Below, one piece after another: positions 1 to 7,816 of a stretch of 64,000 nucleotides of DNA. The notes beneath the pieces are model-generated. The model made no database searches, was not told where the DNA came from, and saw nothing but the letters and a program-made list of their open reading frames with translations. Position 1 is the first letter of the stretch. Every line of letters starts with the position of its first letter. Origin of the DNA: Shinella sp. PSBB067 (GTDB lineage: Bacteria; Pseudomonadota; Alphaproteobacteria; Rhizobiales; Rhizobiaceae); NCBI RefSeq assembly GCF_016839145.1, contig NZ_CP069303.1:806001-870000 (forward strand). The letters run 5' to 3'. Position numbers and translations under genes: made by a program.

Positions 1-67
1 TGTCCCATCGGCAGCCGTCAGGTGGCTTTTGATCGGTAACAGCACCACCGATCACCGGTACCAAGAC

Positions 68-271
68 ATGAAGCGCCCCAATCCACTCCCTCCCGACCAG
101 ATGACCGCCGCCGAGCGCCGCGCCGAGCTGTGCGGCCTGCTTGCGCTCGGGCTGGTTCGGTTGCGGATGCGGGATGGGGGCGAAGTAACTGACGATAATG
201 GAGAACGTTGCCTACACTATCCGCCCGACCAATGCCGTCATGCAACTCCAACTCACCGGAGAAATGCATGA
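68..271 (+). CDS. Small conserved protein upstream of DUF2924/recombinase
   Basis: A 67-residue protein with no domain I can name. Its core (residues about 12-35, AERRAELCGLLALGLVRLRM) is a predicted amphipathic helix rich in Arg and Leu. Its stop overlaps the start of the DUF2924 gene as ATGA (268-271), so the two are probably translationally coupled. I recall similar small ORFs in front of DUF2924/recombinase pairs in alphaproteobacteria, which supports it being real, but I cannot confirm that here. I chose the start at 68 because an upstream ATG in frame at 29 adds only unpatterned sequence. Function unknown; perhaps an accessory of the recombinase cassette. Confidence 0.55.
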   Translation: MKRPNPLPPDQMTAAERRAELCGLLALGLVRLRMRDGGEVTDDNGERCLHYPPDQCRHATPTHRRNA

Positions 272-723
272 ACAAGGCCGATCCCATCCCCGCGCGCCTG
301 GCCGCGCTCAAGACCACGCCGACGCCTGACCTGAAGCAACAGTGGCGCGACCTTTTCGACAGCGAGCCGCCGCCGTTCAACCGCCGCTATCTCGAAAGCC
401 GCATCGCTTATCGCATCCAGGAACTCGCCTATGGCGGGCTGAAGCCGGAGACAATCCGGCGGCTTGAACGGCTGGGCGAGGAACTGGACGGCGGCGACAC
501 GACGAAACGCAGGATCCGCGCCGACCGCGATCGCCCGATCAACGGCACACGGCTGCTGCGAGAATGGCAGGGTGTCGAGCAAATCGTCACCGTCACCGCC
601 GACGGCTTCGAATGGCAGGGGCGGCCCTACAAGTCGCTGTCTGCCATCGCGCGGGCGATCACCGGCACACGTTGGAACGGCTGGGTGTTCTTCGGACTCA
701 AGAACCACAGGGGGCGGACATGA
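268..723 (+). CDS. DUF2924 domain-containing protein
   Basis: A 151-residue protein matching DUF2924 by its pattern: an N-terminal helix with Leu-Lys-Gln-Trp, the segment YRIQELAYGGL (about residues 49-59), and a C-terminal module with the motifs GTRLLREW, ADGFEWQG and GTRWNGWVFFGL. DUF2924 proteins are small basic proteins found almost always beside serine recombinases in alphaproteobacterial prophages and islands; their biochemical role is not established. The start at 268 overlaps the previous stop, and the stop (721-723) overlaps the recombinase ATG at 720, so the set is tightly coupled. A longer reading from 208 crosses the upstream gene and is unlikely. Confidence 0.85.
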   Translation: MNKADPIPARLAALKTTPTPDLKQQWRDLFDSEPPPFNRRYLESRIAYRIQELAYGGLKPETIRRLERLGEELDGGDTTKRRIRADRDRPINGTRLLREWQGVEQIVTVTADGFEWQGRPYKSLSAIARAITGTRWNGWVFFGLKNHRGRT

Positions 724-2045
724 CGAAGCCGCCGGAAAAATCAAAGGTCGTCCGAAAGCTGCGCTGCGCGGTTTACACCCGGAAATCCTCCGAGGAAGGG
801 CTGGAGCAGGAGTTCAACAGCCTGCACGCCCAGCGCGAGGCCTGCGAGGCGTACATCGCCAGCCAGCGGTCCGAGGGTTGGGTGCTCGTCCGCGATCAGT
901 ATGACGACGGAGGCATTTCGGGCGGCACGCTGGAACGGCCCGGTCTGCAACGGCTGCTTGAGGATATCGAGGACGGGCTGGTCGACGTGGTCGTCGTCTA
1001 CAAGATCGACCGCCTCAGCCGCTCGCTGGCCGACTTCGCCAAGCTGGTCGAGGTGTTCGACCGGAACGGGGTGACTTTCGTCTCGGTCACGCAGTCGTTC
1101 AACACGACCACGTCCATGGGTCGGCTGACGCTGAACATCCTGCTGTCTTTCGCCCAGTTCGAACGCGAGGTTACGGCCGAGCGCATCCGAGACAAGGTCG
1201 CCGCCAGCCGGAAGAAGGGCATGTGGATGGGCGGCGTGCCGCCCTACGGCTATCGCGTAGAGAACCGGAAGCTGGTAATCGACGACGAGAGCGCCGCGCA
1301 TGTGCGCTGGATCTTCTCTCGCTTCCTCGACATCGGATCCTGCACGGAACTGGCGCGGGAGGTCGGCGCGCGCGGCATCCGGACGCCGCGCGGCAACCGG
1401 ATCGACAAGAAGTACATCTATCGGATGCTCAGCAACCGCGCCTACATCGGCGAGGCGGTCCACAAGGGCGACAGCTATCCCGGCGAGCACGAAGCGATCA
1501 TCGACCGCGAAACGTGGGACAAGATTCACGCCATCCTGCAGGAGAGCCCCCGCAAGCGCGCCGCCCGGACCCGAGCCGATACGCCCGCGCTGTTGAAGGG
1601 GTTGCTGTTCGGGCCAGATGGCGCCGCTTTCTCACCGACGCATACTCGGAAGGGGGATCGTCTCTATCGCTACTATGTCAGCCAGACCGTGCTGAAGCAT
1701 GGTGCTGGTTCGTGTCCGGTCGGCCGCGTGCCTGCGGGCGAGATCGAGGGCGCTGTCACAGACCAGCTCCGCGCCGTGTTCCGCCAGCCGGAGATTGTTG
1801 CGGGGACCTGGAGGGCGGCGCGTGCCCACGCCGACGACATCTCCGAGGCCGACGCCCGCGCGGCCTTGCAGCAGCTCGACCCGCTTTGGGACGAACTCTT
1901 CCCCGCCGAGCAGGCGCGCATCGTGGCGCTGCTTGTCGAGCGCGTCGACATCGGTAGCGACAGCCTGAACGTCCGGCTCCGGGTGGACGGCCTCGGCGGA
2001 CTTGCGCGCGAGATGCTGACCGGCGACATGTGGGCGGCAGCATGA
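720..2045 (+). CDS. Serine recombinase (resolvase/large serine recombinase family)
   Basis: A 441-residue site-specific recombinase. The resolvase domain (about residues 14-160) has the YTRKSS motif, with Ser23 the expected nucleophile, and the arginine-bearing KIDRLSRS segment near residues 95-102. The Recombinase domain follows (GGVPPYGYRVENRKL, from about 173). At about residue 300 most large serine recombinases have a Cys4 zinc ribbon; here the equivalent LLKGLLFGPDGAAFS lacks the cysteines. The C-terminal coiled part is short. It most likely integrates or excises the element through a serine-phosphodiester intermediate. It overlaps its neighbours by ATGA at both ends. No att core could be identified. 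Confidence 0.92.
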   Translation: MTKPPEKSKVVRKLRCAVYTRKSSEEGLEQEFNSLHAQREACEAYIASQRSEGWVLVRDQYDDGGISGGTLERPGLQRLLEDIEDGLVDVVVVYKIDRLSRSLADFAKLVEVFDRNGVTFVSVTQSFNTTTSMGRLTLNILLSFAQFEREVTAERIRDKVAASRKKGMWMGGVPPYGYRVENRKLVIDDESAAHVRWIFSRFLDIGSCTELAREVGARGIRTPRGNRIDKKYIYRMLSNRAYIGEAVHKGDSYPGEHEAIIDRETWDKIHAILQESPRKRAARTRADTPALLKGLLFGPDGAAFSPTHTRKGDRLYRYYVSQTVLKHGAGSCPVGRVPAGEIEGAVTDQLRAVFRQPEIVAGTWRAARAHADDISEADARAALQQLDPLWDELFPAEQARIVALLVERVDIGSDSLNVRLRVDGLGGLAREMLTGDMWAAA

Positions 2046-2425
2046 CCCGCGCCACGTCAATCCCCGAGATCGTCACGCTCCACGTCCCGTTCCGCGTCGC
2101 GAAGCGCGGCGGGCGCAAAGAGATGCAGCTGCCTGAGGGCACCGCGCAGCCGCGGCAGGCCGACAACACGCTGGTCAAGGCGCTTGCACGTGCCTTCCGT
2201 TGGAAGCGGATGCTAGAGTCGGGCGAGTTCGCCACCATCACCGAACTAGCCGAGCGCGAGGGGATCGCACCCTCCTACATAACCCGCGTCCTGCGGCTGA
2301 CGCTGCTTGCGCCGGATACCGTTGAGGCAATCCTCGACGGCACGCAGGGGCCAGAGATGACGCTGGCGCGGGTGCTGGAGCCGTTTCCCTTGCAGTGGAG
2401 CTTGCTGGTCGGTCATTTCCGCTGA
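2042..2425 (+). CDS. HTH DNA-binding protein of the recombinase cassette
   Basis: A 127-residue protein whose middle (about residues 60-95, ITELAEREGIAPSYITRVLR) is a clear helix-turn-helix of the ParB/KorB-like kind, followed by LTLLAPDTVEAILDG. The N-terminal half is basic. The ATG at 2042 overlaps the recombinase stop (2043-2045). Proteins of this type are the usual last gene of DUF2924-recombinase cassettes; a role as directionality factor or repressor of the cassette is plausible but unproven. It ends with hydrophobic residues (FPLQWSLLVGHFR), after which the plus-strand cassette stops. Confidence 0.75.
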   Translation: MTRATSIPEIVTLHVPFRVAKRGGRKEMQLPEGTAQPRQADNTLVKALARAFRWKRMLESGEFATITELAEREGIAPSYITRVLRLTLLAPDTVEAILDGTQGPEMTLARVLEPFPLQWSLLVGHFR

Positions 2426-2431
2426 GAACCT

Positions 2432-2650
2432 CTAAGCAGACCCGTCCACCACTACAAATTGAAGGGTTGGTTGATGGCCTCCCATCAGCAGCGGCAATGA
2501 CTGCCGGTCAAGGTTTGCGAAGCCGCCGGGCACATCTGCCTCCCATGGCCGTGGCCTAGGGTCGAGGCTCTCGCCCGCCTCAACCCAGTTGAGCAACGTG
2601 CTCATCTGGATGAACAGCAGGGGATTGATGATTATGGGCTTATCCGCCAC
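2432..2650 (-). CDS. Possible small hypothetical protein (doubtful)
   Basis: A 72-codon reading frame opening with GTG, convergent with the cassette HTH gene and filling the gap before the MORC gene. It has no recognisable domain and only a weak purine-rich stretch ahead of the start. Composition is ordinary. It may equally be non-coding DNA at the junction between the recombinase cassette and the defence operon. Confidence 0.2.
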   Translation of the reverse strand: MADKPIIINPLLFIQMSTLLNWVEAGESLDPRPRPWEADVPGGFANLDRQSLPLLMGGHQPTLQFVVVDGSA

Positions 2651-2685
2651 CCTGTAAGCATGATGGCAGGGTTACTGGGGGCCGT

Positions 2686-4152
2686 GTGAAGTATCAAAAT
2701 AATCCACCAGACGCCTCTGCGCTGATGACGTCGGCGCGGAGCTTTGGGAACTACGACTTGTCGAGTGCTCTTGCCGATCTCTTGGACAACAGCATAAAGG
2801 CAAAAGCACGTAGTATCGAAATTAAATGCATCCGGAAGGATGACGGGCCCGAGGTCAGGATTCTGGATGATGGGTCCGGAATGTCGGCGAACGAGCTACA
2901 TCGGGCTATGCGACCCGCCAGCACCAATCCCGACGATGAACGGGCTCGCGATGACCTCGGCCGGTTCGGCTGGGGCATGAAGTCGGCATCGCTCTCGCAG
3001 TGCCGGCTCCTGACCGTCGTCACCCGACACGATGGAGTTCTGTCTGGCGCATCTTGGGATCTTGATGATCTCGCCGACTGGAAAATGGGAGTCCTCGAGC
3101 CAGAGGAAATAAAGGCGTTAGCCGATCAACGGCTGCTTGAGCGCGACGGGACGGAGGTTATTTGGTGCAAGTGTGATCGTCTTTCTGAGTTCGGCCAGGT
3201 CGGCGGCAAAGGCTTCAACGACATCGTCGCACACGCAAAGGCGCAGCTGTCTCTCATCTTCCACCGTTATCTGGGCGGCGAGGAAGGTCTTCGGAAGCTC
3301 AAGGTCAATTTTAATGGGGACGCGCTAAAACCGGCAGACCCCTTCTTCCGCCACCATGACGCAACGCAGGCCCAGCCAAAGGAAACGCTTACCCTCGATG
3401 GTCAGCCCATCGAGGTGCAGGCCTTCATCCTCCCGCACTATTCGAAGATAACTGCGGGCGAGCACGACCGGCTGGGCGCTGAGGAAGGCTTCGTTCGCAA
3501 TCAAGGGTTCTATGTATATAGACAACACCGACTAATCATACATGGAACATGGTTTCGGCTGGTGAAGCACGGCGAACTGTCGCAACTTGTCCGGATCGCG
3601 ATTAACATCCCCAACTCGCTCGATGCCATGTGGAAGATCACCTTAGACAAGGCGGACGCACAGCTTCCGTCCGGGCTGAAAAGCCGTTTGAAGGACATCG
3701 TAGACGGCCTCAAGAGAAAATCAGGAAAGGTGTTCCAATCCCGCGGCGGTCGAGTCCGGAATGAAGCTGGGAAGACGTCGGTCTGGGCAAAATATGTAAG
3801 GAACGGCGAGGTCCGATATTATCTCAATCGCGAGCATCCACTGATCGCCGGAATGCTTGATGATGATGACAAAGACAGAGCCAAGGCGTTTGCTGCAGCG
3901 CTCGGCATCATCGAGGACTGCTTCCCTGTTGTCAGCATTGGCGAAGACTATTCTTCACGCCCGGAAATGATGAATCAGAGCGTAGTGGATCGAAGCACGT
4001 TTATCGAAAAGCTCGATGCAGCTCTTCCTTCGCTACTTTTGCATGTGGGGGGCAATATGAAAACACTTCACGAGATCCTCGCGTCTACCGAGCCGTGGTC
4101 CAATCACGCCGATATCGTGCTGACACACCTTAAGGAAAAAGGGTGGAACTGA
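2686..4152 (+). CDS. MORC/MutL-type GHKL ATPase, defence component
   Basis: A 488-residue protein opening with the GHKL/HATPase_c fold: motif I ALADLLDNS (Asp31, Asn35), motif II ILDDGSGMS (Asp61-Gly65) and the lid GRFGWGMKSASLS (92-104). These are the ATP-binding signatures of the Hsp90/MutL/MORC group. Iyer, Abhiman and Aravind described prokaryotic MutL/MORC-like ATPases in restriction-like operons with Z1 ATPases and nucleases, which is the arrangement here. By analogy it may be an ATP-gated DNA clamp that senses or loads on foreign DNA. The rest of the protein has no nuclease motif I can recognise. The start is GTG at 2686, and the stop abuts the Z1 start with no spacer. Confidence 0.85.
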   Translation: MKYQNNPPDASALMTSARSFGNYDLSSALADLLDNSIKAKARSIEIKCIRKDDGPEVRILDDGSGMSANELHRAMRPASTNPDDERARDDLGRFGWGMKSASLSQCRLLTVVTRHDGVLSGASWDLDDLADWKMGVLEPEEIKALADQRLLERDGTEVIWCKCDRLSEFGQVGGKGFNDIVAHAKAQLSLIFHRYLGGEEGLRKLKVNFNGDALKPADPFFRHHDATQAQPKETLTLDGQPIEVQAFILPHYSKITAGEHDRLGAEEGFVRNQGFYVYRQHRLIIHGTWFRLVKHGELSQLVRIAINIPNSLDAMWKITLDKADAQLPSGLKSRLKDIVDGLKRKSGKVFQSRGGRVRNEAGKTSVWAKYVRNGEVRYYLNREHPLIAGMLDDDDKDRAKAFAAALGIIEDCFPVVSIGEDYSSRPEMMNQSVVDRSTFIEKLDAALPSLLLHVGGNMKTLHEILASTEPWSNHADIVLTHLKEKGWN

Positions 4153-6843
4153 ATGTTTCACAGCGAACTTGCGTACTTTCGTTCAATGATCACCCGAGAC
4201 TATGGTGAGGACATTGCTCAAGGAAACGGCCTACCTGAAGGTGCGATCAGTAAAATCGTCCGGTGCGGCCCCTTCCAGCACCTCGGTGAGCCGGCAATCA
4301 ATGCAATCATCCGCGAGCTAGAATCGAGCTTCACGGTAACCCAGAAGCGCGGAGCAGTCATTACAAAGGACCATCGGCCTTGGCTAGCGGCAAAGCGGCC
4401 GCAGATTGACTTCTATTACTGGAATCGGCTCCGTAAATATTATCTTGAGACGGGAACTCTTCCGTCGCACGTGCTTGCCACGCTTGACTCCGATACAGAC
4501 GAGATCCTCGACCAGTGCGGTAACCCGAGAGACGAGAATTACGGCGCTGTTCGCGGCATGGTCATGGGCAATGTCCAGTCGGGCAAGACCACTAATTATT
4601 CGGCACTGATCTGCAAAGCTGCGGACGCAGGCTACCGAGTCATCATCCTGCTTGCCGGGATTACCAATTCGCTGCGTTCCCAGACGCAGGAACGGCTCGA
4701 TGAAACCTTCATTGGCAAGGTCTCGATGTTCGGCGCGGTCGCCCAGCAATCGTTGCCGATCCAGAATTACGCAGCGACGCGGCGGATCCCCTCCTACGGC
4801 ACGACCCGGGTGGCCGATTTTTCGAGTGGCAAGGACGGCATCTATTTCGGCCTGTCCGGTCATCAGGAGCCGATGATCTTCATCACCAAGAAGAACAAAG
4901 GCATCCTTGAACGTCTCGCTCTCTGGATCGAGAAGCAGGGGGAGACTGGCGGCTATGACCTGCCGCTTCTGTTAATCGACGACGAAGCCGACAATGCGTC
5001 CATAAATACAGCCAGTGATCCTAAGCGCACTACTGCTATCAACGGTGTCATCAGGCAGATCCTGTCACGTTTTCCGCGCTCGTCGTATGTCGGCTATACC
5101 GCTACACCGTTCGCCAACATTTTCATCGACCCGGAAACGACGGAAGAGATGGAGACGGACGACCTTTTTCCAGGCAATTTCATCAAGGCGCTCGATCCGC
5201 CCACCAACTATGCCGGCTCACGCCGGATCTTCCGGGAAGGCGGTGACCTGCGTGAAGGCATGGTCCGCATCATTGACGATTATCGTCTGCTACTGCCACT
5301 CAAGCACAAGAGCGGTGACACTGTTGCCGACATCCCCGACAGTCTGCGCCACGCGATCCGCGTGTTCTGCATCACGCGGGCCATCAGGGTACTCCAAGGC
5401 AAGGGCAAAGCTCATTGCTCGATGATGATCAACGTCAGCCGATTCAATGCCATCCAGGACCAGATTCTGGGTCAGGTTTACGAATACCTTGCCGAGATCA
5501 AGGACGCGATCGCGGTCCACGCATCGCTGCCGCCCGACGAGATCAGCGATGATGTCATGGACGATCTCGAAGCGAGCTTCACCAAGGAGTTTGATGATAG
5601 CGGGCTCGACTGGCATGGGCTGCTTGGGGTTCTCAACGAGGGCGTACAGTCCATAGAGGTCCGCACCGTCAATATGCGGGGCGGCAAGCTCGACTATTCA
5701 CTACACAAGTTTGACGGCCTTCATGTCATCGCCATCGGCGGATTGGCGCTGTCACGCGGGCTGACACTCGAAGGCCTCACGGTTTCTTATCTCCTGCGCA
5801 ATGCGACTGCGAGCGACACGCTGATGCAGATGGCGCGCTGGTTCGGCTACCGCACGGGTTATGAGGAATATTGTCGCCTCTATCTGCCTCAGATGTCCTT
5901 CGATCATTACGAATTTGTCGACGAGGCAACTGAAGAACTTAGGAGCGAGATCAAGCGCATGCAGGCCGCGCGCCGCACTCCGCGCGACTTCGGTCTCAAA
6001 GTCCGGCAAAGCCCGCTCGCCATCCGGGTAACCGCGGCAAACAAGATGCGCACGGCTGAGAAGCTCAAAATCGCACAGGATTATTCCGCGCGTCACATCG
6101 AGGGCTTCGCACTCCCCAATGATCCGGTCATCGGTAATAATCAGCGCAATGCAGCCGACAAATTCCTCTCCGCGCTCGGAGACCCTACTGAGAAGGGCAA
6201 GGGTTTCATTCGCTGGTCTGCTAGTGGCCGCGACGTGCTCAAACTCCTTCGCGAATTCCGGTTTGTGGATCATCCCGATCTATCGGTAATTTCCGACACA
6301 TCCCTCTTTGAGGACTATGTTCAGGACCGCGTCACTGACGAACTGGCTGAATGGGATGTGGTGCTTCCCATGCGTCAGTCGGGCGACTCCGTTCAGTTCG
6401 CCGGTCAGGACATCAATCTGAGGTCCCGCGACCAAGGAACGGTCCAGCGGGGTACCTATCGTGTGTACGGCAGCAAGAACCGCGTCGCCGACCCGGGGGA
6501 CGCGCAGATCGGCCTGTCAGACGCACAGAAGGTAGCGGCGGAAGCAGCCTACCAAGCCGAGATTTACAAGAAGGAACGTGCCGCGTGCTCGGTACGCGAG
6601 CGGCCGATGATGCTCGTGCATGTTTTCGGTGCAAAACTGCGCGACGACCGGGTCGATTGCGACGACGAGCTCAAGCTAGACACGCCCATCGTCACGCTTT
6701 CCTTCTGCATGCCTGAGACCGGGAAACCTGCGAAGGAGAGAACCTACCAGGTGAACGCTGTCTATCGCCAGCAACTCGAACTTTATGTCGCCGAAGAAGA
6801 CGATGATTCCCAAGCGATGATGGAGGCTCAGGATGCTGAATGA
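4153..6843 (+). CDS. Z1 domain superfamily II ATPase/helicase
   Basis: An 896-residue P-loop ATPase. Walker A is GNVQSGKTT (139-147), Walker B LLLIDDEAD (about 274-282), a motif III-like YVGYTATPF (about 312-320) and motifs V/VI in LALSRGLTLEGL and MQMARWFGYRTGY (about 530-570), which marks the Z1 domain. Z1 proteins accompany MORC/MutL-type ATPases in restriction-like systems and are thought to translocate on or remodel DNA. The gene follows the MORC stop directly and overlaps the nuclease gene by 11 bases, so the three should form one complex or pathway. Codon use is more AT-rich than in the phage genes further right, which suggests separate ancestry. Confidence 0.9.
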   Translation: MFHSELAYFRSMITRDYGEDIAQGNGLPEGAISKIVRCGPFQHLGEPAINAIIRELESSFTVTQKRGAVITKDHRPWLAAKRPQIDFYYWNRLRKYYLETGTLPSHVLATLDSDTDEILDQCGNPRDENYGAVRGMVMGNVQSGKTTNYSALICKAADAGYRVIILLAGITNSLRSQTQERLDETFIGKVSMFGAVAQQSLPIQNYAATRRIPSYGTTRVADFSSGKDGIYFGLSGHQEPMIFITKKNKGILERLALWIEKQGETGGYDLPLLLIDDEADNASINTASDPKRTTAINGVIRQILSRFPRSSYVGYTATPFANIFIDPETTEEMETDDLFPGNFIKALDPPTNYAGSRRIFREGGDLREGMVRIIDDYRLLLPLKHKSGDTVADIPDSLRHAIRVFCITRAIRVLQGKGKAHCSMMINVSRFNAIQDQILGQVYEYLAEIKDAIAVHASLPPDEISDDVMDDLEASFTKEFDDSGLDWHGLLGVLNEGVQSIEVRTVNMRGGKLDYSLHKFDGLHVIAIGGLALSRGLTLEGLTVSYLLRNATASDTLMQMARWFGYRTGYEEYCRLYLPQMSFDHYEFVDEATEELRSEIKRMQAARRTPRDFGLKVRQSPLAIRVTAANKMRTAEKLKIAQDYSARHIEGFALPNDPVIGNNQRNAADKFLSALGDPTEKGKGFIRWSASGRDVLKLLREFRFVDHPDLSVISDTSLFEDYVQDRVTDELAEWDVVLPMRQSGDSVQFAGQDINLRSRDQGTVQRGTYRVYGSKNRVADPGDAQIGLSDAQKVAAEAAYQAEIYKKERAACSVRERPMMLVHVFGAKLRDDRVDCDDELKLDTPIVTLSFCMPETGKPAKERTYQVNAVYRQQLELYVAEEDDDSQAMMEAQDAE

Positions 6844-7816
6844 ATGGGAAGCGATTATCCCGCCATATGACCCGGGGTCCTACAACGTCCGACTTGCCGA
6901 CAGCAGCCATCCGCTCGATTTCAGGATTGGCCGTGACTATCGCGGACGTTTTGTCTTCCAACTTGATGCAGAGTGTGCGGAGCCCGGCGCGCTCGACCTG
7001 CCGAAGATGTCAGCGATGACCTGCGAAGTCGAGCCTGCAGGTGATGGGCGTTCGAGATTTGTCCTGACCCTCAGCAACGCTGCGGACTTCCGGAATTTCG
7101 CCCTTATGTGCAAAAGCCTCATGCTGGCGACTGACAAGTTCACTCCGTCACAGGCTAGAGAAGGGCTGCTGCAAGCCGTCGAGGAAGTTCACCGTTGGCA
7201 GGAGATGCTGCGCCGAAGGGCCGACCGCCTGCTGTCAAAAACCGAGAGGATTGGCCTGGTCGGCGAATTGCTGTTTCTGCGAGACGTTCTCAGCGACCGG
7301 CTTGGCTGGAATGCCGCCATCCGATGCTGGAACGGCCCCGGCGGTCATGAGCAGGATTTTGTGGTTGCCGGCAGTATTTTTGAGGTGAAGACGCAGGTGG
7401 TGACTGCCGATCGCCGGATCCGAATTTCTTCCGAAGACCAGCTTGATCCGGTTCAGGGACGGATCCTGCTCTGCAATCAGGGCATTGCGCCGCTGCCTTC
7501 CGTCGACCCGGCGGCTCGGACCCTCAACCTTCTGGTGTCAGAGATCCGTGACGCAATGGCTCAGGCTGGCTCGGGCGCCCCGGAACTACTCGATATTGCT
7601 CTTCTGGAGGCGGGCTACGAGGAGCGGCAGGACTATGACGAGGAGAGTTGGGTATTAGTGGACCGCACCTATTATGAGGTGTGCGGAACTTTTCCGCGTA
7701 TTGAGCGCAGCGATCTACGGCCCGGTGTCGACATGGTCAAGTACAGTATCCGCGTTAGTGACTGTGTTCCCTTTACCGTCAGCGATGATGAAGTGTTCGG
7801 GGGAATCATTCAATGA
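6833..7816 (+). CDS. PD-(D/E)XK motif protein (DUF4420), predicted nuclease
   Basis: A 327-residue protein with a PD-(D/E)XK signature: an upstream Glu in LVGELLFLRDVL (about 142-153), then EQDFVVAG and IFEVKTQ (about 172-187), giving the D...ExK metal-binding set. This fits the DUF4420 family, which occurs with Z1 and AIPR proteins. It is the likely DNA-cleaving effector of the operon. The start overlaps the Z1 gene by 11 bases and the stop overlaps the AIPR start as ATGA at 7813. The long N-terminal half (1-120) is beta-rich and has no motif I can name, perhaps a docking module. The nuclease activity itself is inferred. Confidence 0.85.
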   Translation: MLNEWEAIIPPYDPGSYNVRLADSSHPLDFRIGRDYRGRFVFQLDAECAEPGALDLPKMSAMTCEVEPAGDGRSRFVLTLSNAADFRNFALMCKSLMLATDKFTPSQAREGLLQAVEEVHRWQEMLRRRADRLLSKTERIGLVGELLFLRDVLSDRLGWNAAIRCWNGPGGHEQDFVVAGSIFEVKTQVVTADRRIRISSEDQLDPVQGRILLCNQGIAPLPSVDPAARTLNLLVSEIRDAMAQAGSGAPELLDIALLEAGYEERQDYDEESWVLVDRTYYEVCGTFPRIERSDLRPGVDMVKYSIRVSDCVPFTVSDDEVFGGIIQ

